The translations under genes and the position numbers were made by a program. The notes below the pieces were generated by a model, which saw only the letters and a list, made by a program, of their open reading frames with translations, made no database searches and had not been told where the DNA came from. Positions 58,594 to 64,000 of a stretch of 64,000 bases of DNA are shown one piece after another. Position 1 is the stretch's first letter, and the number at the start of each line of letters is the position of its first letter. Where the stretch lies: positions 806,001 through 870,000 of the forward strand of contig NZ_BAABBV010000001.1 of assembly GCF_039538145.1 (NCBI RefSeq), in the 5' to 3' direction. This DNA is from Gryllotalpicola daejeonensis (GTDB taxonomy: Bacteria; Actinomycetota; Actinomycetes; Actinomycetales; Microbacteriaceae).

Positions 58594-59577
58594 TCACGCG
58601 CGCCGCCGGCCGAGATCGGCGGGCGTCATCTCGGGCCGCAGGCGCACGAAGCGAACGGGATGCCGGAACACGCCGTCATCTCGCGCCGTGTCGGCGCTGA
58701 TCTCGATCACGAACGGCTCGACGAGCGTCAATTCACTGGACTCGTGCCGCCAGCGGTTCGCCTCCCGCGTCTTCGGCCACGGGTGGGAACCCGCGGGTTT
58801 GGCGATGACGCCCTTTAGTTCACCGGCCGCTGCGCTCGACAGCGCCGTGCTGTGGCCCACGATGCGCAGCGCGCCGTCGTCGTCCGGCAGTCCGATGATC
58901 AGCTCGCGTGGGTGCGCGATCGTGCCGTTGACGGCGCCCACGATGACGTCGACGGTGTCGCGGTGCTTCACCTTCACCCAGTCGCGCCGGTTGCCGCGGT
59001 AGGGCTGCGCGGCGCCCTTCACGACCAGTCCCTCGATGCCCTGCTCTGGGAGCGTCGCGAACCACTCGGCCGCCTCATCTTCGTCGCGAGTCGCCGGTGA
59101 CAGCGTGAGCGGTTCCTGCCACCCACCGGCGAGCTCTTCGAGCAGGCTGCGGCGGTCGGCGAAGCCGAGCTCGCGCGCGTCGCGGTAGTCGACGGCGAGC
59201 ACGTCGAAGGCGGCGTATGCCGCGGGCCGGGCGCTCACCTCGCGTTCGCGGCGCTCGTGCCGCAGCACGAGGCGTTGCTGCAGTGCGCCGAAGTCGAGAC
59301 GTCCCTCGCTCCAGACGATCGCCTCGCCGTCGACGATCACACCGTCTGGCAGCTGATCGTGCGCCGCGCGGGCGAGATCCGGGAAGGCATCCGTCAGCTC
59401 TCGCTTCTGACGCGACCACAGGTGCACGTCGCCGTCCTTGATGATCGTGAGCCGGAAGCCGTCCCACTTCGGCTCGTACACCGCGCCGCCTGGCAGGCCG
59501 TTGCTCTCGGGAATCGCGGGAACGGCCTTTGCGAGCGCGACGGTGGGCGGCACGAGATCGGCGGGAAAGCTGCTCAT
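58594..59577 (-). CDS. ATP-dependent DNA ligase, LigC/LigD-ligase type
   Basis: A 327-residue stand-alone ligase. The adenylation motif I is EPKWDGFR (about 36-43) with the nucleophilic Lys38. Motif III is AAFDVLAVD, motif IV is EGLVVKG and motif V is WVKVKH. A C-terminal OB domain follows. It lacks the polymerase and phosphoesterase modules of full LigD and no ku gene is near, so a back-up repair role as for LigC is likely. The ATG at 59577 is chosen from the family start. Confidence 0.92.
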   Translation of the reverse strand: MSSFPADLVPPTVALAKAVPAIPESNGLPGGAVYEPKWDGFRLTIIKDGDVHLWSRQKRELTDAFPDLARAAHDQLPDGVIVDGEAIVWSEGRLDFGALQQRLVLRHERREREVSARPAAYAAFDVLAVDYRDARELGFADRRSLLEELAGGWQEPLTLSPATRDEDEAAEWFATLPEQGIEGLVVKGAAQPYRGNRRDWVKVKHRDTVDVIVGAVNGTIAHPRELIIGLPDDDGALRIVGHSTALSSAAAGELKGVIAKPAGSHPWPKTREANRWRHESSELTLVEPFVIEISADTARDDGVFRHPVRFVRLRPEMTPADLGRRRA

Positions 59578-59643
59578 GCAGGTGCGGTACCCGGCTCGCG
59601 CCACCCCCTAGATGCGCCGGGCGTCGACTGCGAGCATGGCCGC

Positions 59644-60906
59644 ATGCTCGACGACTCGCTCGCGTTCATCACCCGAGGCTACGACTTCGGCGCCCACATC
59701 TGGAGCCGCACCCGAGACGGCGCCCGCGCCGTGCCGCTGCGGCTGCTCGGCAAACCGGCGCTGCTGGTGCGCGGCGAAGAGGGCGTCAGGCTGTTCTATG
59801 ACCAGAGCAAGGTACGCAGGCACGGCGCGATGCCCGCCTTCATTCAGCAGTCGCTGTTCGGCAACGGCTCGGTGCACAGCCTCGACGGCGATGAGCACCG
59901 GCACCGCAAGGCGACGTTCGTCGACGCCCTGTATGAGGATGAACAGGTCGAGCGGATGCTTCCCCTGCTCGAGCGTGAATGGGGCGATGCCCTCGCCGCC
60001 TGGGTCGATGGCGGCCGCGGCAGCGCATACGACACCGCCGTCGGGGTCTTCGGCCGCGCGAGCATGGAGTGGGCCGGGCTGCCGGGCACCGCGGCCGCGA
60101 AGACGCGCTGGGCGGTGCGGCAGGCGCAGATCGTCGACGGCTTCGGCGCACTGTACTCGCCCGAATACCTGCGCGCGCTTGGCAACCGCGTGTGGTCCGA
60201 TCGGCATGCGCAGCGGCTGATCGAGGCCGTGCGCGCGGGGTCGCTCGACGCCGCTGAGGGCACGGCGCTGCACGCGTGGGCCTGGCATCGCGACGCTGCC
60301 GGGCGCCCGCTGCCATCGCGCGTCGCGGGCGTCGAGTTGCAGAACAGCTTCCGCCCGATGATCGCCGTCGCGCGCTTCGTGGCCTTCGCCGCGAAGGAGC
60401 TGCACGACCGGCCCGAGTGGCGCGAGCGCATCGCGACCGAAACAGAACAGCGCGGCTCACTGGTGGGCGGGCCGCTCGCGCGTGCCTTCGCGCAGGAGGT
60501 GCGCCGCACCGCGCCGTTCGTGCCGATGCTGCCCGGCTGGGCGACCACCGACGTGTCGCTCGACGGCGAGCAGCTCGCCGCGGGCGGGCGCGTGCTGATC
60601 GACGTGCTCGGCACCGACACTGACGACCGCTCGTGGGAACGCGCGGGCGAGTTCGACCCGGAGCGCTTCGTCGACGTCGACGACTACGAGGCACTGACCG
60701 CGTTCATTCCGCATGGCGGGGCGGATGTCAGAACCGGCCACCGCTGCCCCGGCGAGAAGCTCGCGATCGCGGGGCTCGCGGCGGCGGTCGCGGCGCTGAG
60801 CGACCCGCGCGTGCGGGTCCTCGACGAGGGGCTCGAGGTGAACCGGCGCCGGCTGCCCACCAAGCCGCGCTCGGGCGTCCTCGTGGGGCGCTGCCCGTTT
60901 CATTGA
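59644..60906 (+). CDS. CYP152-type cytochrome P450 (fatty-acid peroxygenase)
   Basis: A 420-residue P450. The heme cysteine lies in HGGADVRTGHRCPGE near 355-370, in the CYP152 style rather than the usual FxxGxxxC. FAQEVRRTAPF near 285 carries the Arg-Pro region that in CYP152 binds the fatty-acid carboxylate, though here the Pro is displaced (RRTAP). Members use H2O2 to hydroxylate or decarboxylate fatty acids and need no redox partner; none is encoded nearby. The start is ATG at 59644 (MLDDSLAFITRGYDF). Confidence 0.9.
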   Translation: MLDDSLAFITRGYDFGAHIWSRTRDGARAVPLRLLGKPALLVRGEEGVRLFYDQSKVRRHGAMPAFIQQSLFGNGSVHSLDGDEHRHRKATFVDALYEDEQVERMLPLLEREWGDALAAWVDGGRGSAYDTAVGVFGRASMEWAGLPGTAAAKTRWAVRQAQIVDGFGALYSPEYLRALGNRVWSDRHAQRLIEAVRAGSLDAAEGTALHAWAWHRDAAGRPLPSRVAGVELQNSFRPMIAVARFVAFAAKELHDRPEWRERIATETEQRGSLVGGPLARAFAQEVRRTAPFVPMLPGWATTDVSLDGEQLAAGGRVLIDVLGTDTDDRSWERAGEFDPERFVDVDDYEALTAFIPHGGADVRTGHRCPGEKLAIAGLAAAVAALSDPRVRVLDEGLEVNRRRLPTKPRSGVLVGRCPFH

Positions 60907-60930
60907 GCGGGTGCCGGGTACCGCTCAGCC

Positions 60931-61173
60931 ATGAGCGACCAGCGCGCATACAACGAGCAGAATTCCGACGACGACCAGAACATCCAGGGCGCGCCGAACA
61001 GCGGTTCGACCGACGCCGACACCGCCTCGGGCGGCTCGCCCGACTCGGGTTCGGACGGTTCGGACTCGCCCGACTCGGGCTCCGGCGACTCGGGCGAGAA
61101 CCCCGACGACGTCGACCCGGAGAGCGGCACGAACCAGAACGGCGAACCGATCGACAACCCGTCGGGCGGCTGA
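60931..61173 (+). CDS. Acidic, disordered small protein
   Basis: An 80-residue chain built almost wholly of Ser, Gly, Asp, Asn, Pro and Glu, with repeated DSGS/SPDSGS elements from residue 35 to 55. No fold, signal or membrane segment is expected. It begins 24 nt after the P450 gene, and TACCGCT lies just before the ATG. The function is unknown; the Ser-Asp richness is like that of a linker or a cation-binding segment. Confidence 0.55.
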   Translation: MSDQRAYNEQNSDDDQNIQGAPNSGSTDADTASGGSPDSGSDGSDSPDSGSGDSGENPDDVDPESGTNQNGEPIDNPSGG

Positions 61174-61185
61174 GGCACCGCGCCT

Positions 61186-61695
61186 CTAGAACAACGTGGC
61201 CTCGGGCACGGGCGACTCCAGCGCGAGCAGGTGTCGCTTGCGCTCGAGGCCGCCGGCGTATCCGGTGAGCTTCCCCGTCGAGCCGACGACGCGGTGACAC
61301 GGCACGATGATGCTGAGCGGGTTGTGGCCGACCGCCTGGCCGACGCGCTGGGCGAGATTCGGGTTCCCGAGCGTCGCCGCGATCGTGCCGTAGGTCGTCG
61401 TCTGGCCGTAGGGCACGCGGCTGATCTCTTCCCAGACAGCGTGCTGGAAAGCATCCCCGGTCGCCATCGTCGCGATCGTGAACCGGTCGCGCTCCCCCGC
61501 CAGATAGGCGCGCAACTGCGCGCCCGCCTCGGCAACCAGCGCGTCATCGGACTCAGCGACCTCGTCGCCAAGCTCCGCAGCGGTCGGCGGGTACCAGTGG
61601 CCAGGAAAGTACACGCCCGTCACGGCATCGCCGTCGGCGGTGACAGTCAGTTCGCCGAGAACGGTGTCGACTCTTGCGTGCCGGATGCCTGTCAC
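61186..61695 (-). CDS. ogt: Methylated-DNA--protein-cysteine methyltransferase
   Basis: A 169-residue suicide enzyme that takes alkyl groups from O6-alkylguanine in DNA. The acceptor cysteine is in IIVPCHRVVG near 132-141. The wing and recognition segments AFQHAVWEEISRVPYGQTTTYG and AQRVGQAVGHNP are complete. The GTG at 61695 is preferred: GAGGAA lies just upstream, and the open frame further out is unlike the family. Confidence 0.93.
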   Translation of the reverse strand: MTGIRHARVDTVLGELTVTADGDAVTGVYFPGHWYPPTAAELGDEVAESDDALVAEAGAQLRAYLAGERDRFTIATMATGDAFQHAVWEEISRVPYGQTTTYGTIAATLGNPNLAQRVGQAVGHNPLSIIVPCHRVVGSTGKLTGYAGGLERKRHLLALESPVPEATLF

Positions 61696-61743
61696 AGAAG
61701 TTCCTCGAGCAGGGTGCTCGCGACGGCGAGTAGCTTGACGGTC

Positions 61744-62046
61744 ATGGCTGGTGGCACTCCCACATTCTCGCGCTGGTTCCAGCGCTGGTGGGTCGCGCTC
61801 GTCGGTGCGTTCATGGCAACCGGCGGCGCGGCGATCTACGAAGCGGCGGCCCTCTCGATTCCTCGCGGCATAAGCACATACAGCGGTTCGGGCAACACGA
61901 GCGACTGGTACGTGAGCTTCGTCGACAATCCGGCGTTCGTCTACCTTATGCGTCTCGGCGAGGTGCTGATGGCGGTCGGCCTCGTCGCCGTGATCGCCAC
62001 GGTCGTCGTGCGCGTGGTGCAGCGTCGCCGACACCAGATGCCGTAG
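61744..62046 (+). CDS. Small membrane protein of unknown function
   Basis: A 100-residue protein with two membrane helices (about 13-35 and 70-92) and an external Ser/Gly-rich loop (ISTYSGSGNTSDWYVSF). No family is recognised. The ATG at 61744 follows TAGCTT by 7 nt, suggesting a leaderless mRNA. It is divergent from the methyltransferase gene. Confidence 0.65.
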   Translation: MAGGTPTFSRWFQRWWVALVGAFMATGGAAIYEAAALSIPRGISTYSGSGNTSDWYVSFVDNPAFVYLMRLGEVLMAVGLVAVIATVVVRVVQRRRHQMP

Positions 62047-62069
62047 TCCACTGGCTCGAGCAAACAAAA

Positions 62070-62091
62070 AGACCCGCTCGAAAGCGGGTCT
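62070..62091 (-). terminator. Terminator of tRNA-Gln
   Basis: AGACCCGCT (62070-62078) pairs perfectly with AGCGGGTCT (62083-62091) around CGAA. Read on the minus strand the stem is followed by TTTTTGTTTG, a true U-tract. It lies 10 nt after the tRNA. Confidence 0.92.
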
Positions 62092-62100
62092 CTCTCAGTG

Positions 62101-62172
62101 CTGGGGTACCTGGACTCGAACCAAGAACAACTGAACCAGAATCAGCCGTGTTGCCAATTACACCATACCCCA
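62101..62172 (-). tRNA. tRNA-Gln(CTG)
   Basis: A 72-nt cloverleaf. The acceptor stem TGGGGTA/TACCCCA has G as discriminator. The anticodon loop TTCTGGT gives anticodon CTG, reading CAG. The T-arm holds GTTCGAGTC. U1-A72 at the acceptor end is usual for tRNA-Gln. CCA is not encoded. Placement near gltX is common in actinobacteria, where GltX may also charge tRNA-Gln. Confidence 0.96.
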
Positions 62173-62208
62173 ATGGCCAGAACCGAAGCTCGGGCACAAG
62201 AGAACACT

Positions 62209-63189
62209 TTACCCGATGAACTCGCCGTCTCTGAAATCGGGCGAGCCCTCGGCGAGCCGTCCGTCCCGCGCGACGGGTCGCCCGAGCAGGTCACGGTGGA
62301 TGGTGCGCGCCACAACAGCGCCCTCCCCCGCGGCGACCGCGATCTGCATCGGTTCGCGGGCTGTCACGTCGCCGGCCGCGTAGAGCCCCGGCACCGAGGT
62401 GCGGAAGCGCGCATCGACGACCACGCGGCCGTGGGCGTCACGCGAAGCATCCGTCTCAGCAAGGAAATCCGCCTGCGGAATCCAGTCGGGCCGCACGAAG
62501 CCGCCCTCGCGCGCGACGACGCGGCCCGATGCGAGGCGCACGCCGGTCATGACCGCGCGCTCCCCCTCGATCGCCACCACCGGCTCGCGCTCGAGGCCGA
62601 TTCCGGCAGCGGCAAGCGTCTCCGCATCGGCATCCGAAAGATCTCCGCAGAACACGATCAGGTCGGGCGCCCAGTGCGCGATCTCGAGCGCCCGGTCGAC
62701 CAGATCTGGCCCCGAGCCGAGCAGCGCCAGCGCCTGCCCGCTCTTCTCGTACGCATCGCACTCGATGCACGAGTGCAGCGCGGTGCCGTAGTACGCGCGC
62801 AGGTTCTCGATCGCGGGCAGCACCTCGGTCAGCCCCGTCGCGACGAGCACCGCCTGCGGGTGCACGACCAGGTCGGGCCCGCCGCGCAGCCCGGTGACGG
62901 AGACCGTCAGATCAGCGCCGACCGACTCGACCAGGCCGCTCGTGTGCGCCGCCCCAGGGTAGGCGAGGAACTGCTCGCGCCCCACCCGCCGCAGCTCGAG
63001 GGGCGGGATGCCGTCGAGCCCCAGCGTGCCGTGCGAGTGCAGCGTGGGCGCGTGCCGCGGCCGGTTCGCATCGACCATGAGCACGCTGCGCCGGGCGCGC
63101 ACGAGGTTCAGCCCCGCCGTGAGGCCGGCCGGACCGGCCCCGATGATGACGACGTCGGGCTGCGCGCCCTCAGCCGGCGAGGTGGGCAT
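62209..63189 (-). CDS. Thioredoxin-reductase-like FAD/NAD(P) oxidoreductase
   Basis: A 326-residue flavoprotein. The FAD loop is VIIGAGPAGLTAGL near 13-26, a redox-active CIEC pair is near 145 in HSCIECDAYE, the NAD(P) loop is LLGSGPDLVDRA and the C-terminal FAD motif is GLYAAGDVTAREP. It differs from true TrxB, which has CATC, so its partner is unknown. The ATG at 63189 lies within the 3' end of gltX (20-nt overlap). Confidence 0.87.
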   Translation of the reverse strand: MPTSPAEGAQPDVVIIGAGPAGLTAGLNLVRARRSVLMVDANRPRHAPTLHSHGTLGLDGIPPLELRRVGREQFLAYPGAAHTSGLVESVGADLTVSVTGLRGGPDLVVHPQAVLVATGLTEVLPAIENLRAYYGTALHSCIECDAYEKSGQALALLGSGPDLVDRALEIAHWAPDLIVFCGDLSDADAETLAAAGIGLEREPVVAIEGERAVMTGVRLASGRVVAREGGFVRPDWIPQADFLAETDASRDAHGRVVVDARFRTSVPGLYAAGDVTAREPMQIAVAAGEGAVVARTIHRDLLGRPVARDGRLAEGSPDFRDGEFIG

Positions 63190-64000
63190 CGAGCTTGGCG
63201 AGACGCGCGAGCGTCTCCTGCTTCCCGAGGATCTCGAACGATTCGAAGAGGGGCGGCGAGACACGGCGACCGGATGCCGCGACCCGCAGCGCCCCGAAGG
63301 CGTTGCGCGGCTTGAGTCCGAGGTTCTCGATCAGAGCCGCACGAAGCGCCTCTTCGATCTCGGCGGTCTGCCACGTCTCGAGCGGCTCGAGGGCGGCGAT
63401 CGACGCTTGAAGCACCGCAGGCGCGACATCCGTCAGCGTCGCCAGCGCGTCATCTTCATACGTGAGCGACGCCGCATCGGTGAAGAGGAAGCCGAGCATG
63501 CCGGGGGCCTCGCCGAGCAGCTGCATGCGCTCCTGCACGAGGGGCGCCGCCTTGAGCAGCACGACGCGCTCGGCCTCTGTGACTGTGTCACCGAGAATAC
63601 CGGCGGCCTGAAGGTAGGGAATCGTGCGCTCGGCGAAGTCGTCGACCGCGAGCAGGCGGATGTGGTCGCCGTTGATCGACTCTGCCTTCTTCTGGTCGAA
63701 GCGCGCCGGGTTCGGGTTCACGTCGGCGATGTCGAACTTCTCGACGAACTCGTCGCGTGAGAACACGTCGCGGTCGGCCGAGAAGCCCCAGCCGAGCAGC
63801 GCGAGGTAGTTGTCGAGGCCCTCGGGGATGAATCCCCGGTCGCGGTGGTGGAAGAGGTTGGCCTCAGGCGCGCGCTTCGAGAGCTTCTTGTTGCCCTCGC
63901 CGAGCACGAGCGGCATGTGGGCGAAGCGCGGCACGAACGTCGTGTAGCCCAAGTCGATGAGCGCGCGATAGAGCACGATCTGGCGGCCGGTCGAGGGCAT
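63170..64000 (-). CDS. gltX: Glutamyl-tRNA synthetase, C-terminal part (cut by the window edge)
   Basis: The 276 visible residues begin PSTGRQIVLYRALIDLG and include the KLSKR motif (about 39-43) that binds ATP, followed by the anticodon-binding helical domain, ending LAKLDAHLAG. The catalytic N-terminal half with HIGH lies outside the window; the first visible ATG is internal. It charges tRNA-Glu and possibly tRNA-Gln with glutamate. The downstream flavoprotein gene overlaps it by 20 nt. Confidence 0.95.
   Translation of the reverse strand: MPSTGRQIVLYRALIDLGYTTFVPRFAHMPLVLGEGNKKLSKRAPEANLFHHRDRGFIPEGLDNYLALLGWGFSADRDVFSRDEFVEKFDIADVNPNPARFDQKKAESINGDHIRLLAVDDFAERTIPYLQAAGILGDTVTEAERVVLLKAAPLVQERMQLLGEAPGMLGFLFTDAASLTYEDDALATLTDVAPAVLQASIAALEPLETWQTAEIEEALRAALIENLGLKPRNAFGALRVAASGRRVSPPLFESFEILGKQETLARLAKLDAHLAG

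Overview
The window is high-G+C actinobacterial DNA, most likely from a member of the Microbacteriaceae (Actinomycetota). Four things point there. The core gene order coaD, recG, rsmD, HerA-like ATPase, thiL, DUF3515 lipoprotein, ddl, gpsA, plsC, murA, leuD, leuC is typical of the order. It has an F420-type nitroreductase homologue and a small protein of a family common in Microbacteriaceae. Many start codons lack a Shine-Dalgarno sequence and sit 6-11 nt after a TANNNT hexamer. Finally, the heptamer GGATGCC/GGCATCC is strikingly frequent. The organism call is inference; no rRNA or species marker is present.

Layout. 1-12959: conserved housekeeping block for CoA synthesis, recombination repair, rRNA methylation, thiamine, peptidoglycan precursors, phospholipid synthesis and leucine synthesis, mostly on the minus strand in short translationally coupled runs. 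13141-14253: a TerC-family membrane protein preceded by a clear yybP-ykoY (Mn2+) riboswitch. 14301-16458: an alpha/beta hydrolase and a DUF559-type endonuclease-like protein flanked by palindromic repeats of fixed 20-17-20 geometry. 16459-27703: a sulfur-scavenging locus. Two FMN-dependent (LLM) monooxygenases and a DUF1684 protein are divergent from a cysteine synthase, a sulfonate-type ABC importer, copper-handling genes (ycnI-like, copC-copD fusion) and a second cysteine-synthase-like enzyme.

27710-35441: small regulators and stress-type genes. These are an orphan NarL-type regulator, an aldo/keto reductase, a CIRCE operator in front of a small membrane protein, a TetR-MmpL pair with an obvious operator, tRNA-Glu(CTC), a diacylglycerol kinase and an MBL-fold hydrolase. 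35384-41310: a second probable sulfur module made of an FAD/NAD(P)-binding protein, an amino-acid-type ABC importer and an LLM monooxygenase. It shares GTT[A/G]CG boxes with the first module. 41397-51710: general metabolism, including a four-gene HAD/ABC-ATPase/HAD/GH3 run and the LysG-LysE lysine export pair with a T-N11-A box. 51759-64000: a secreted sedolisin protease, hydrolases, a membrane channel-like protein, a lysozyme-like protein, a BrkB-family protein, an ATP-dependent DNA ligase, a CYP152-type peroxygenase, an O6-alkylguanine methyltransferase, tRNA-Gln(CTG), a thioredoxin-reductase-like flavoprotein and the 3' part of gltX.

The best leads are the two sulfur modules with a putative shared regulator box, the copper genes fused into the first of them, the fixed-geometry palindromic repeats around the DUF559 gene, the CIRCE site at an uncharacterised small membrane protein, and the Mn2+ riboswitch on terC.
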